DNA from: SIG607 sp045648445
Lineage (GTDB): Bacteria; Bacillota; Clostridia; Oscillospirales; Acutalibacteraceae
Assembly: GCA_045648445.1 (NCBI GenBank)
Contig: JAZRNY010000003.1
Coordinates: forward strand, 1 to 64,000
DNA: 64,000 nt
Reading direction: 5' to 3'
Part shown: positions 35,596 to 45,568 of the stretch, in pieces
How the letters are laid out: every line of letters starts with the position of its first letter
How positions within the stretch are numbered: the first letter of the stretch is position 1
Notes under the pieces: generated by a model
Seen by the model: only the letters and a program-made list of their open reading frames with translations
What the model was told of the DNA's origin: nothing
The model's database searches: none
Made by a program: the position numbers and the translations under genes

Positions 35596-37251
35596 ATGTC
35601 CGAAAATTTAATATTGGCAGACCTTTTACTGCCCAAAATAGATAAAACCCCCGATTACTATGAAGCACTTTATCCCGAAAGAACACTAAAAGAAGGCGCA
35701 AAGGTAGTACGCGTAGCACCTAGTCCTACAGGTTATCTTCATATCGGAACACTTTTCACATCTCTTGTAAATAGAATTGCAGCCACCAGCAGCGACGGTA
35801 TTTTTTTCACCCGTATTGAAGATACCGATAAAAAGCGCGAGGTTGAGGGCGGTATCGAAAATATTATCGACGGTCTTAACCGTTTTGGAATTAACATTGA
35901 CGAAGGTTTTGTAAGTGGTAAAGAAGAAAAGGGTATTTACGGCCCTTATCAGCAAAGCCGAAGAGCCGAAATTTACCAAACTTACGTTAAAGAACTTATT
36001 CGTCAGGGTCTTGCCTACCCTTGTTTTTGCACTGCAGAAGAATTAGAGCAAACCCGAAACGTTCAGGAAAATGACAATATACGTACAGGTTATCATGGCA
36101 AATGGGCCAAATGCCGAAATCTTACCTTTGACGAAATCAAAGAAAAGGTTGAATCAGGTCTTCCCTTTGTTATCCGTTTAAAATCTCCCGGAAACGAAGA
36201 AAACAAGGTCGTTTTTGAAGATATGATAAAGGGTAAAATTGAAATGCCCGAAAACGATGAAGATTTCGTACTTTTAAAATCTGACGGAATTCCCACCTAT
36301 CACTTTGCGCACGCAATTGATGACCACCTTATGCACACAACCCACGTTATGCGCGGTGACGAATGGATTTCTTCGGTACCAAAACACATTCAGTTGTTCC
36401 GTCTTTTAGGTTTCAAAGTACCAAAATTCGCTCACATTTCTCCTATTATGAAACTCGACAACGGCGCAAAGCGTAAAATTTCAAAAAGAAAAGACCCTGA
36501 AGCAGCAGTTCACTTCTTTATTGAAGAAGGTTTTGATGCCCTTTGCGTTATAGAATATCTTATGACAATTGCCGCTTCGGATTTTGAAGACTTTAGACGC
36601 GCTAACCCCGATAAATCTTATAAAGAATTTAAGTTTAATCTTAAAAAGATGAGCGTTTCGGGCGCACTATTCGACGAAAACAAACTTATTGACGTAAGCA
36701 AAAACATTGTTTCACGTATGAGTGGAAAAGAAGTAAGTGAAAAAATTCTCAACTGGGCAAAAGAATTCGACCAAGAATTTTACACATTATTAAGCAAAGA
36801 CGTTGCATTTGCCGAAGCAATATTCTCTATTGACCGCGATTGTGCTAAACCAAGAAAAGATATTGCCAAGTGGAAAGAAGCAAAAGATTACGTTTCCTAC
36901 TTCTTTGAAGAAATTTTCACTCCCGATTATACGCTTCCCGAAAACATTGAAGTTTCTGATGCCGTTGCATTCCTTGAGGCTTATAAAAACGTTTACGATG
37001 AAAATGACGACAAACAAGTTTGGTTTGATAAAATAAAAGAACTATGCCCTGCCCTTAATTTTGCCGGTGAAACAAAGGTTTATAAGGCAAATCCCGAATT
37101 ATACAAAGGTCACGCAGGTGATTTATCAACAGTTTTAAGAATTGCCATAACAGGCAGAAGAAACACACCCGACCTTTGCAGTATTATGAAGGTAATGGGT
37201 AAAGATAAATGTATGGAAAGAATAAACAGAGCAATTTCATCTGTTAAGTGA
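35596..37251 (+). CDS. gltX: Glutamyl-tRNA synthetase
   Basis: 551 residues. Charges tRNA-Glu. Class I motifs: the HIGH box in APSPTGYLHIGTL (about 43-55) and the KMSKS box as KISKRKDP (about 295). A Cys-rich stretch (YPCFCTAEEL) is the zinc-type region. Some 40 residues precede the HIGH box, as in several Clostridia. Lies in one unit with nrdR (before) and glnS (17 bases after), both with close ribosome binding sites. Because a GlnRS gene follows, this enzyme probably need not mischarge tRNA-Gln. Confidence 0.95.
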   Translation: MSENLILADLLLPKIDKTPDYYEALYPERTLKEGAKVVRVAPSPTGYLHIGTLFTSLVNRIAATSSDGIFFTRIEDTDKKREVEGGIENIIDGLNRFGINIDEGFVSGKEEKGIYGPYQQSRRAEIYQTYVKELIRQGLAYPCFCTAEELEQTRNVQENDNIRTGYHGKWAKCRNLTFDEIKEKVESGLPFVIRLKSPGNEENKVVFEDMIKGKIEMPENDEDFVLLKSDGIPTYHFAHAIDDHLMHTTHVMRGDEWISSVPKHIQLFRLLGFKVPKFAHISPIMKLDNGAKRKISKRKDPEAAVHFFIEEGFDALCVIEYLMTIAASDFEDFRRANPDKSYKEFKFNLKKMSVSGALFDENKLIDVSKNIVSRMSGKEVSEKILNWAKEFDQEFYTLLSKDVAFAEAIFSIDRDCAKPRKDIAKWKEAKDYVSYFFEEIFTPDYTLPENIEVSDAVAFLEAYKNVYDENDDKQVWFDKIKELCPALNFAGETKVYKANPELYKGHAGDLSTVLRIAITGRRNTPDLCSIMKVMGKDKCMERINRAISSVK

Positions 37252-37267
37252 TTTTGGAGGCTTAAAA

Positions 37268-38953
37268 ATGGAAAACAACGAAAATCTTATTCCCGAAGTG
37301 GCTGAAAAGCCCTCCAACTTTATTTATGATTTTATTGACAAGGATTTAGAGGAAGGGGTATATAATCGCGTTCAAACCCGTTTCCCTCCCGAACCTAACG
37401 GCTATCTTCACATTGGTCATGCTAAGGCTATATGCATAGACTTTTCTACTGCCGAAAAATACGGCGGTACCTGTAATTTACGCCTTGACGACACAAACCC
37501 CACCAAAGAAGATACTGAATACGTTGAAGCAATCGAAGAAGACATTAAATGGTTAGGCTTTAACTGGGATAACGTTTATTACGCTTCCGATTATTTCGAT
37601 TATATTTACGAATGTGCTTTAAAACTTATTGACAAGGGTCTTGCCTACGTGGACGAACTTACTCCGGACGAAATAAGGGAATATAGAGGCACTCTTACCG
37701 AAGCAGGTAAAGAAAGCCCCTACAGAAACCGCCCTATAGAGGAAACCAAAGACCTTTTTGCACGTATGACTGCAGGTGAATTTGACAACGGCACTTTGGT
37801 ACTTAGAGCAAAAATAGATATGGCATCTCCTAACCTTAATATGCGCGATCCCATTATTTACCGCGTTATGAAGGCTCATCACCACAGAACAGGTGACAAA
37901 TGGTGCGTATATCCAATGTACGACTTCGCTCATCCCCTTTCTGATGCTAAAGAAGGTGTAACACATTCTCTTTGCTCTCTTGAATTTGAAAATCACCGTC
38001 CTCTTTATAATTGGTTCTTACAAGCGCTCGACATCAAGATGCCACCAAGACAGATTGAGTTTGCAAGAATGAACGTAAACTACACTTTGACAAGTAAAAG
38101 AAAATGTTTAAAACTCGTTAATGACGGTCTTGTTTCCGGTTGGGACGATCCAAGAATGGCTACCATATGCGGTATGAGAAGACGCGGTTATCCTGCCGAG
38201 GCCATTAGAGCATTCGTTGACAAAATCGGTGTTTCTAAGGCTTACAGCGTTATCGACTATGCGCTTCTTGAATCTTGCGTACGCGACGATCTTAATATAA
38301 ATGCTCCTCGTACTATGGCCGTTCTTCGTCCTTTAAAGGTAGTTATCGATAACTTCCCTGAAGACAAGGTAGATAATATAGATGTTGAAATTAATCCCAA
38401 CAAACCCGAAATGGGCAAATACAACGTCCCTTTCACCAAAACCATATATATTGAAGAGGATGACTTTATGTTAAATCCCCCAGGCAAATATTTTAGACTT
38501 TGCCCCGAAAAAGAAGTTCGCCTTAAAGGCGCTTATTTCGTTCGTTACGCTTCTCACGAAACCGACGAAAACGGCAATATTACGGTTGTTCACTGTACCT
38601 ATGACCCACAGTCTTTTGGTGGCGAAACTCCCGACGGAAGAAAGGTTAAAGGCACTTTACATTGGGTTAGCGCCGACAACTGCTATGATGCAACGGTACG
38701 TCTTTACGATAGATTATTTAACGTTGAAAATCCCTCTGACGAAGAAGGCGTTTCATCCTTTGCTGATAATCTTAATCCCGACTCGCTTGTTACGTTAAAA
38801 GGTTGCAAGGTTGGCAAAGACATAAAGGATGCAAAATCGGGCGACCGTTTCCAGTTTATGCGTCAGGGCTATTTTGCAATTGATCCTGACACAAATAACG
38901 ACGAAATTGTTATTAACCGTATAGTTGCGCTTAAAGATTCTTTCAAAAAGTAA
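37268..38953 (+). CDS. glnS: Glutaminyl-tRNA synthetase
   Basis: 561 residues. Charges tRNA-Gln directly. HIGH box in RFPPEPNGYLHIGHAKA (about 38-54, the GlnRS-specific PEPNG form), RLDDTNP (about 77), and the KMSKS-equivalent TSKRK (about 278). The two C-terminal beta-barrel anticodon-binding domains are complete (about 345-561). Most Firmicutes lack GlnRS and use GatCAB instead; it occurs in some Clostridia by ancient transfer. GGAGG precedes the ATG. Confidence 0.95.
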   Translation: MENNENLIPEVAEKPSNFIYDFIDKDLEEGVYNRVQTRFPPEPNGYLHIGHAKAICIDFSTAEKYGGTCNLRLDDTNPTKEDTEYVEAIEEDIKWLGFNWDNVYYASDYFDYIYECALKLIDKGLAYVDELTPDEIREYRGTLTEAGKESPYRNRPIEETKDLFARMTAGEFDNGTLVLRAKIDMASPNLNMRDPIIYRVMKAHHHRTGDKWCVYPMYDFAHPLSDAKEGVTHSLCSLEFENHRPLYNWFLQALDIKMPPRQIEFARMNVNYTLTSKRKCLKLVNDGLVSGWDDPRMATICGMRRRGYPAEAIRAFVDKIGVSKAYSVIDYALLESCVRDDLNINAPRTMAVLRPLKVVIDNFPEDKVDNIDVEINPNKPEMGKYNVPFTKTIYIEEDDFMLNPPGKYFRLCPEKEVRLKGAYFVRYASHETDENGNITVVHCTYDPQSFGGETPDGRKVKGTLHWVSADNCYDATVRLYDRLFNVENPSDEEGVSSFADNLNPDSLVTLKGCKVGKDIKDAKSGDRFQFMRQGYFAIDPDTNNDEIVINRIVALKDSFKK

Positions 38954-38963
38954 GGAAAAAAAT

Positions 38964-39719
38964 ATGACTATAGATAAGATTTACGAATTTCTTAACGAAA
39001 AATTTCCTGTGAATACAGCGTTGGATTATGACAATCCCGGATTTCTTATCGGTGACAAAACAGCAGACATAAGGTCTGCTGTTTTAGCATTAGACTGTAT
39101 CGACAGCGCTATAGACACCGCCATAAAAACCGATTCAAAACTCATAATAACCCATCACCCTGTTATTTTTAAGGGTATTAAAAGCATTAAAAAGGACGAC
39201 ATCGTTTACCGACTTATCCAAAACGGCATTTCGGTTATTAGTATGCATACAAATCTTGATACCTGTAAAGACGGTGTCAACGATGCCCTTGCCAACACTT
39301 TAGAACTAAGAAACATTGAAGTTTTAACTGCAACGGACGGTCTCACCTATAGAAAAGGCGAACTGATGGGTGAAGTAAACAGTAACGATTTTGCTGCATT
39401 TGTAAGTCAAAAACTTGACACCGCCGTAAAATACGTAGGCGAAGGCAAAGTTAAAACGGTTGCCGTATGCGGTGGTAGCGGAGCCGACCTTTTATACGAG
39501 TGTAAACTTAATAATTGCGATGCATTTATAACAAGCGAAGTTAAACATCATCAATTTTTAGATGCCGCAAAAATGGGAATAACCCTTATTGATGCGGGAC
39601 ATTTTCCCACGGAAGACACCGTTATTGAACCACTTTGTGAACTTCTTAAGGAAAATTTCCCCGAAATAGAATTCATAACCGACCATTTTTCACCCATAAA
39701 GGTGTGTATTAACATATGA
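38964..39719 (+). CDS. NIF3/YbgI-type dinuclear metal-binding protein
   Basis: 251 residues, the short form of the family. Metal ligands: the paired His in ITHHPVIF (about 63-67), SMHTNLD (about 94-100), KHHQF (about 202) and DAGHFPTE (about 217, His and Glu). Often called GTP cyclohydrolase 1 type 2, though the real function is uncertain. Start ATG after AAGGAA. Its stop codon overlaps the next gene's start (ATGA). Confidence 0.9.
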   Translation: MTIDKIYEFLNEKFPVNTALDYDNPGFLIGDKTADIRSAVLALDCIDSAIDTAIKTDSKLIITHHPVIFKGIKSIKKDDIVYRLIQNGISVISMHTNLDTCKDGVNDALANTLELRNIEVLTATDGLTYRKGELMGEVNSNDFAAFVSQKLDTAVKYVGEGKVKTVAVCGGSGADLLYECKLNNCDAFITSEVKHHQFLDAAKMGITLIDAGHFPTEDTVIEPLCELLKENFPEIEFITDHFSPIKVCINI

Positions 39720-40672
39720 CAGAACTACTTAAAAATTTTGGCGCGGTTGCCGCTCAGGTTTTCGTGTTATTTATACTTATTTCCATAGGTTTTATATGCG
39801 GAAAAACAAAGTTAATAAATGATAACATTTCAAAAGGACTTTCCGATTTGGTTTTATATTTTGCCACTCCCGCGGTAATAATAAACTCTTTTTTACGTCC
39901 TTTTGATAAAGCGATGTTCTTAAAATTAATGATTGCCTTCGCAATTTCTATTGTCTTTCATTTGGTTTCGGGAATTGTTGCCTATACTTTACTTAAAAGC
40001 AAAGATTGCAACGCAAAAATAGTTTCGCGTTTCAGCGTTATTTTTTCAAATGCAGGTTATATGGCGTTGCCGTTACAACTTGCAATTTTAGGCAAAGACG
40101 GAGTATTTTTAGGAAGCGCCTACGTTGTAATATTTAACATTGCCCTTTGGACGTACGGGCTTATACTGTACGGTGGGAAAGAGACTAAAATCACTGCAAC
40201 AAAGATTATTTTCAACCCCGGTGTAATAGCCATTACGGTAGGTATGATTATTTTCCTTTGCAAATTAGGCACTGTCCTACCGTCCCCCATTAGCAGTGCT
40301 ATAGGGCATATCGGCAATCTTAACACCCCCGTTCCTATGATTATAATTGGTTATTACCTTTCAAAATCAAAAATCATTACGGCTATTACCGATAAAAGAA
40401 TATGGCTTCCCATACTTTCAAGGCTTGTTATCTCGCCTGCCATTTGTTTATTTCTTTTGCTTTTACTGCAACAAACGCCATTTGCTGTAGAAAACAAAAT
40501 TGCCGTTTCATGTATAGTTGCAGTAAGTGCACCTTGCGCGGCGGTAACCACAGTTTTTTCGGCAAAATGGGGCAGAGATACCGCGTTATCCGTTAAACTC
40601 GTTTCCCTTTCAACACTACTTTCAATCATAACAATGCCTCTTTACGTGGCACTTGCTCAACTAATTCTTTAA
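39716..40672 (+). CDS. AEC (auxin efflux carrier) family transporter
   Basis: 318 residues, about ten hydrophobic spans in two halves. Typical features: FICGKTKLINDNISKGLSDLVLYFATPAVII at the start and the broken-helix Pro/Gly segments (NTPVPMIIIGYYLS, SAPCAAVTTVFSAKWG). Bacterial AEC proteins carry malate, other organic anions or unknown solutes across the membrane; no substrate clue here. Coupled by a four-base overlap to the NIF3-type gene and closed by a terminator. Confidence 0.9.
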   Translation: MTELLKNFGAVAAQVFVLFILISIGFICGKTKLINDNISKGLSDLVLYFATPAVIINSFLRPFDKAMFLKLMIAFAISIVFHLVSGIVAYTLLKSKDCNAKIVSRFSVIFSNAGYMALPLQLAILGKDGVFLGSAYVVIFNIALWTYGLILYGGKETKITATKIIFNPGVIAITVGMIIFLCKLGTVLPSPISSAIGHIGNLNTPVPMIIIGYYLSKSKIITAITDKRIWLPILSRLVISPAICLFLLLLLQQTPFAVENKIAVSCIVAVSAPCAAVTTVFSAKWGRDTALSVKLVSLSTLLSIITMPLYVALAQLIL

Positions 40673-40700
40673 AAAAACGGCGTTTAAACGCCGTTTTTTT
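40672..40700. terminator. Terminator after the AEC gene
   Basis: Near-perfect palindrome AAAAAACGGCGTTT and its complement, ending in a run of seven Ts. Confidence 0.9.
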
Positions 40701-40704
40701 ATTA

Positions 40705-40733
40705 TTGGCTTTATCGCATTAAAGTCTTATAAT
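40705..40733 (+). promoter_or_regulatory. Promoter of the cohesin/dockerin gene pair
   Basis: TTGGCT (40705-40710), a 17-base spacer and TATAAT (40728-40733), 61 bases before the ATG. Confidence 0.55.
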
Positions 40734-40793
40734 TATTCTGTACACATACATATTCTATATTTATCAAGTGCACTTAATTAAGGAGAGTTTTGT

Positions 40794-42953
40794 ATGAAAA
40801 AAGCATTGGCATTGCTTTTAGCGTTATGTCTTATTTTTACCGCTTTACCATTTAATACGTGGGCTGTATCTACAGATTTAACTATTACTACAAAAATAGA
40901 TGAAAAAATCTATTATACCGAAGAAACCTTTAAGGTAACTTTGGATTTAAGTAATAACGCTGACGGTTTTTCTTCTATTCGCGGCAGATTAAACTACGAT
41001 AGTGATAACATCACTTTGATTGGTTTTAATTGCAACGCTGATGACGATACTCAAAACAACTCGGTTCTATCCGCCTCATACAGTCGGCACAACGGTTATT
41101 TATTAATTCTTTGGACGGTAGGTCCAGGTCTTGTTAACTACCAACTTGACGGCGTTATAGCAGAACTTGAATTTGCAGTTAATAAAAACGCTGATAATAA
41201 AACATACAATTTTGATTTTGAATATTTAGATGGTACCCGCTATACCTACGGCGCTACTTTTAAAGATACCGATTGGATTTATATTGAAAAAGTAGAAACC
41301 TTTAACGACTCTTTTATTGTAGACACTTCTATTGATTCTATGCTTTATTTTGAAAACGCCCCTACCGGCGCATATCTTAATGAAAGCGTATCTCTTGACA
41401 TTGCCTTTTCCGGTGAAAAAGGACTTTACATATTTAAAACCTATCTCCATTACGATAAAGAAAACTTCGAATTCAATAATTGCGTATTAAAAAATACTTC
41501 TTTAAATTTTGACTACAACGTAAAAGACGGATACGTTATCCTTCTTTTTGACAATAACACAGCCTCTAATTTTAACGAAGAAGGCGTTATTGCAACTGTA
41601 ACCTTTGACGTTAAAGAAAACGCAACATTAAAAGACTATAAATTTAGCCTTGAATACGTTGAGGCTGCATTTTTAGACTTTTCAAACGGTGTTTCTGTAA
41701 AAAGTGTATATTTTAACGCTCTTTCCTGTCAGTTCCCTCTGCTTTCCGAAAGAGTTCCCGTAACTCTTACCCTTAACAGAGGTAACTCAAGTATCGAAAA
41801 TATAACCCTTTATAAAGGTGAAAAACTCCTTCTTCCCGACACCAACTTTTTTGACAAAAATTGGTACACCAATAAAGGCGCTTCAAACACCGATATATTT
41901 GCACAAACCGTTTGCCCCGCAGAAGACTTTACGCTTTATTCCTCTGCCTGTGCAGTTGATTACGACGGTTCTGATCCTATTGTAAAATACCGTTACAATC
42001 AGCAGTTTGAGGTTGAAACCGAAAACGGAAACGATATTTTAAGTTATTCTTCGGTTTCATCGAACGAACTTGCTAAAATGTTCCGTCTTGATAAACTTAA
42101 CGACAATACCACGTATAAACTTACCATTACCTATAAAGCAAATATTGAAAATTCTTTAGGTCTTGGTCTTGCAGGCGCTACAGGCACTAATATGTACGTA
42201 GGCACAAGTTATTTTGAAGGAAACGAAAACACTTCTATTTATAACTTTGTTAATACTAACGAATACAAAACCACCGATATTTATTTTACAGCAAGTTTAA
42301 AAGGTACTGTTAAGGAGCAGTCTTCTGCCGACGATACAAAGGATGTTAACGGCAACGTTTGGGCATATTTTATTGTTGTAGACGAAAACACATCGGACAA
42401 AGATAAAATACTAATAAAAGACATTCAAATTACCGAAATTCCAAAAGCCTTAAACGCAGGTGGCGCAAGTCTTCTTACAGAGGCAGGATTTGCTTCTGCC
42501 GGATACACACAGGCTATTCGTTACTACTTTAATTACACTACAAACGAAGATAACGCAGGTTTAACAATCAAATTAGGTGATATAACCTATGATATTGTAG
42601 AACGCGGATTCTTATACCGAAACGGTGCTATTGACAAATACTGCGATGATAAATCGGTCACTAAAGAAGAAATGAACCTTACTCACGCGCAAACTGCTAC
42701 TGATATGATAATTCATTCTAAATCAACCGAACTTAACGCTTGTTGGCAATATGATAGCACAACTAAGAATATTTGTTTTTCTACCTATGTAAATAAATAC
42801 ACCGAAGATATGTATTCACAAAAACTTATGATAAGAGGATTCATTACTTTCCGTGACCAAGAAGGCAATGAGTTTACCATATATTCTGCTCCAATTAACC
42901 GTTGTGTTAACGGTATGATGGAAACTCCCGTAAGCGGTGTTAATGCATATTAA
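40794..42953 (+). CDS. Secreted protein with two cohesin-like domains
   Basis: 719 residues. A clear signal peptide (MKKALALLLALCLIF...TWA, cut near residue 24). Residues about 28-170 and 185-325 are two beta-rich modules with cohesin traits: ETFKVTLDLSNNADGFSSIRGRLNYDSD and the paired ESVSLDIAFSGEKGLYIFKTYLHYDKE, each followed by an EGVIA/DGVIAELEF strand. Then comes an InlB/Listeria-type beta-grasp-like segment (about 328-385) and two jelly-roll-like regions up to the C-terminus. There is no dockerin, sortase motif or S-layer module, so its own anchoring is unclear. Cohesins bind dockerins, and the next gene encodes one. Function as a small scaffold is inference. Confidence 0.75.
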   Translation: MKKALALLLALCLIFTALPFNTWAVSTDLTITTKIDEKIYYTEETFKVTLDLSNNADGFSSIRGRLNYDSDNITLIGFNCNADDDTQNNSVLSASYSRHNGYLLILWTVGPGLVNYQLDGVIAELEFAVNKNADNKTYNFDFEYLDGTRYTYGATFKDTDWIYIEKVETFNDSFIVDTSIDSMLYFENAPTGAYLNESVSLDIAFSGEKGLYIFKTYLHYDKENFEFNNCVLKNTSLNFDYNVKDGYVILLFDNNTASNFNEEGVIATVTFDVKENATLKDYKFSLEYVEAAFLDFSNGVSVKSVYFNALSCQFPLLSERVPVTLTLNRGNSSIENITLYKGEKLLLPDTNFFDKNWYTNKGASNTDIFAQTVCPAEDFTLYSSACAVDYDGSDPIVKYRYNQQFEVETENGNDILSYSSVSSNELAKMFRLDKLNDNTTYKLTITYKANIENSLGLGLAGATGTNMYVGTSYFEGNENTSIYNFVNTNEYKTTDIYFTASLKGTVKEQSSADDTKDVNGNVWAYFIVVDENTSDKDKILIKDIQITEIPKALNAGGASLLTEAGFASAGYTQAIRYYFNYTTNEDNAGLTIKLGDITYDIVERGFLYRNGAIDKYCDDKSVTKEEMNLTHAQTATDMIIHSKSTELNACWQYDSTTKNICFSTYVNKYTEDMYSQKLMIRGFITFRDQEGNEFTIYSAPINRCVNGMMETPVSGVNAY

Positions 42954-42988
42954 ATTTCCTTAAAATCCACTAAAAAGTAGGTTAAGTT

Positions 42989-44203
42989 ATGAAAAAATTA
43001 GTTGGTGTACTTCTTGCTACGGTTATTTTGCTTAGTTCTTTATTACTACCCGTATATGCAGAAGAAGCAAATCTTGACGACTCCAGAATTAATGTAGGCG
43101 ATATTTTAGGTTATACCTATAAACTCACCTTTGTCGACGGTGAAAACGTTACTGAAAAGTATTATTTTGAAAATGATGAAATTATATATTCAAAACCTAT
43201 TGCCAGTCGCGAATATGACAGCGCATGGTCTTTAAGCGAAGATGAATATATAGCCCCTCACCTATCAATGCCTAAAGAAAATGTTACTGTATATGCTTTC
43301 CAAAACCCCGTTATAGGTTTCGAAAACTATCCTTCAATTCCTTACGCAGATGAATCAGGCGTTGTTAAAGTATCTTCAGAATTTGCTTTTTCGGGTAATA
43401 ATTCCTTTAAATACCAAAATACGCACAGTTCAAATTCCCGCGAACATTCGATGGCTCTCGGAAAAGCCGCTAATTGTGCCGCTTATAAAATCAGTTTTAA
43501 ATACTACGTTAGCCAAAAACTTAACACCGAACATATCCTTACCCCCTACACAGGCAATTCCAACCTATTAGAAGACGGTACCGATGAAAACGGAAAACTG
43601 GTTACCTATGAGAATTCTATCTTTAAAATTTCAACCGATACAGTTACTAACACTTGGTTAGACGGTGAAATATACTTTACTGCCAGCCAATTTACATTCG
43701 GTGATTTCGATAATATTTATTTATTGTTTTCCTCTGAAACAGTAAACACCGGTGACAGCATTTACTTTGATAACGTAACAATTGAAGAAATGGTAACAGC
43801 AGACTTTATACTGCCGGTCGGTTTTACCACAAACAACAAAAACGGCACTTTTTCAAAAAACACCTTTACCGCTTATTTCAGCAAAAACGCCACAATGACG
43901 GCGCCTGAAGTTTTAACCTCTGACGGTACTCCGGTAATATGGATCGATGAAGATGGTTTGGTTGTTAACGAATTCAAGGTAGACGGTATATACCGAATTA
44001 AACTAGACGCTAAAGGAGACCTTAACGTCGACGGTGCCGTAACTGCTCTTGACCTCGCTCTTTTAAAACTCTATTTAGTTGAAAAAGTAGATTTAAGCGC
44101 CATAAACGCAACTAACGGTGATATAGACTCAAACGGCTTGGTTAACGCAGTTGACCTGGCATACGTCAAACTCTATCTTGCCGGTATTATTAATAAACTA
44201 TAA
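42989..44203 (+). CDS. Secreted dockerin-containing protein
   Basis: 404 residues. Signal peptide of about 24 residues (MKKLVGVLLATVILL, cut after VYA). The middle holds a jelly-roll-like domain (about 110-275, CBM-like). The C-terminal 62 residues form a type I dockerin: two F-hand calcium repeats, GDLNVDGAVTALDLALLKLYL and GDIDSNGLVNAVDLAYVKLYL-type, with Asp/Asn ligands at the right spacing. No catalytic domain is visible. Follows the cohesin-like gene by 35 bases, so the two are probably co-expressed partners. Followed by a terminator. Confidence 0.85.
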   Translation: MKKLVGVLLATVILLSSLLLPVYAEEANLDDSRINVGDILGYTYKLTFVDGENVTEKYYFENDEIIYSKPIASREYDSAWSLSEDEYIAPHLSMPKENVTVYAFQNPVIGFENYPSIPYADESGVVKVSSEFAFSGNNSFKYQNTHSSNSREHSMALGKAANCAAYKISFKYYVSQKLNTEHILTPYTGNSNLLEDGTDENGKLVTYENSIFKISTDTVTNTWLDGEIYFTASQFTFGDFDNIYLLFSSETVNTGDSIYFDNVTIEEMVTADFILPVGFTTNNKNGTFSKNTFTAYFSKNATMTAPEVLTSDGTPVIWIDEDGLVVNEFKVDGIYRIKLDAKGDLNVDGAVTALDLALLKLYLVEKVDLSAINATNGDIDSNGLVNAVDLAYVKLYLAGIINKL

Positions 44204-44206
44204 AGT

Positions 44207-44242
44207 AAAAGCATTTAACTAAATTTTAGTTAAATGCTTTTT
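44207..44242. terminator. Terminator after the dockerin gene
   Basis: AAAAGCATTTAACTAAA pairs with its complement around a short loop and ends in TTTTTAAT. Three bases past the stop codon. Confidence 0.85.
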
Positions 44243-44425
44243 AATATACCCGATAACCGGTTGCAATATACATAAACCGTCGATTTTTAAAAAACCAATC
44301 CTTTAGGATATTTACAAGAGATTTTTTAAAAATAAATTGATTGATTTTTTAATATTTCCTATTGAAATTAAAATAAAAATTTGTTAGAATATAATATATA
44401 TTTTTTTGTTTTTAGGAGGGGCAAA

Positions 44426-45568
44426 ATGAAAGCAATAATAAACGGAAAAATTATACTTAAAGACAAAGTAGTTGAAAATTGCGCTTTGCTTTATTCAAAT
44501 GTTATTGAAGGCATTGTTCCTATGGAAAATATTCCTGCGGATGTAGAGATAATTGACGCCAACGGCGGTTATGTTTCCCCCGGTCTTATCGACATGCACA
44601 TTCACGGCTATCTTGGAAAGGATGTGTGTGACGGTGATGAGCAAAGCATCCGCATCATTTCAGAGGGGCTACTCAAAAATGGTGTAACAGGTTATCTGCC
44701 AACAACCATGACGGTTGATATGAAGGTTATCCGCAAGGCACTTGAAGTATGCCGTAATCTTAAAGAGGAAAGTAAAAATTGGAACGGCAGCGCTATTTTA
44801 GGTTGTCATGCAGAAGGACCTTTTATTAGTGAAAGTAAAAAAGGCGCACAGGACCCTAAATACATATTAAAGCCCGACGCCGCTTTTGTTAAGGAATATG
44901 CAGATATTATAAAAACCATAACCTTGGCACCCGAAACCGATGAAAACGATTTTGCAGCAATACGTGAAATTACTCGAGATACCGATGTAGTAATTTCTAT
45001 GGGGCATACTTCAGCCGATTACGATACCGCAATTGCAAGTGTTAATGCAGGTGTAAAACATGTAACACATCTTTTTAACGCAATGACCCCACTTGCACAC
45101 CGTGCTCCCGGAGTTGTAACCGCTGCAATGAATGCGGATATTAGTTGTGAACTTATAGTTGACACCTTTCATGTTGATAAGTGTTTTTATGACATGCTTT
45201 GGAAATTAAAGGGCAGAAAACTATGTTTTATAACCGACTGTTTACCTGCCGGCGGATTGCCTTACGGTGAATACACCTTGGGCGGTGCAAAGATAATTTA
45301 CAAAGATATCGTATGCCGTTTAGAGGATGGCACCGTTGCAGGCAGTGTTCTGCACCTTAATCACGGTGTTCGCAATGTTTATAAAAATTCGACCATTCCG
45401 CTTTGGGAATGTATAAATTGCGCATCACTAAATCCTGCAACAGTTATTGGTGTAGCGGACCGCAAAGGTTCGATTGAAATTGGCAAGGATGCCGATATTG
45501 TTATAATGGATCAAAACTTTGAAGTAGAAAAAACCATAATAGGAGGAATAACCAAATATGAATCTTAA
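44426..45568 (+). CDS. nagA: N-acetylglucosamine-6-phosphate deacetylase
   Basis: 380 residues, typical. Removes the acetyl group of GlcNAc-6-P. Amidohydrolase metal and catalytic motifs: DMHIHG (about 56-61), HAEGPF (about 127), MGHTSADY (about 193), THLFNAM (about 213) and the general base Asp in ITDCLPAGG. Start is the ATG after AGGAGGGG; a run of A/T upstream contains TATAAT at 44391. Overlaps the ROK gene by 11 bases, giving a GlcNAc (or ManNAc) module. nagB is not here. Confidence 0.95.
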   Translation: MKAIINGKIILKDKVVENCALLYSNVIEGIVPMENIPADVEIIDANGGYVSPGLIDMHIHGYLGKDVCDGDEQSIRIISEGLLKNGVTGYLPTTMTVDMKVIRKALEVCRNLKEESKNWNGSAILGCHAEGPFISESKKGAQDPKYILKPDAAFVKEYADIIKTITLAPETDENDFAAIREITRDTDVVISMGHTSADYDTAIASVNAGVKHVTHLFNAMTPLAHRAPGVVTAAMNADISCELIVDTFHVDKCFYDMLWKLKGRKLCFITDCLPAGGLPYGEYTLGGAKIIYKDIVCRLEDGTVAGSVLHLNHGVRNVYKNSTIPLWECINCASLNPATVIGVADRKGSIEIGKDADIVIMDQNFEVEKTIIGGITKYES

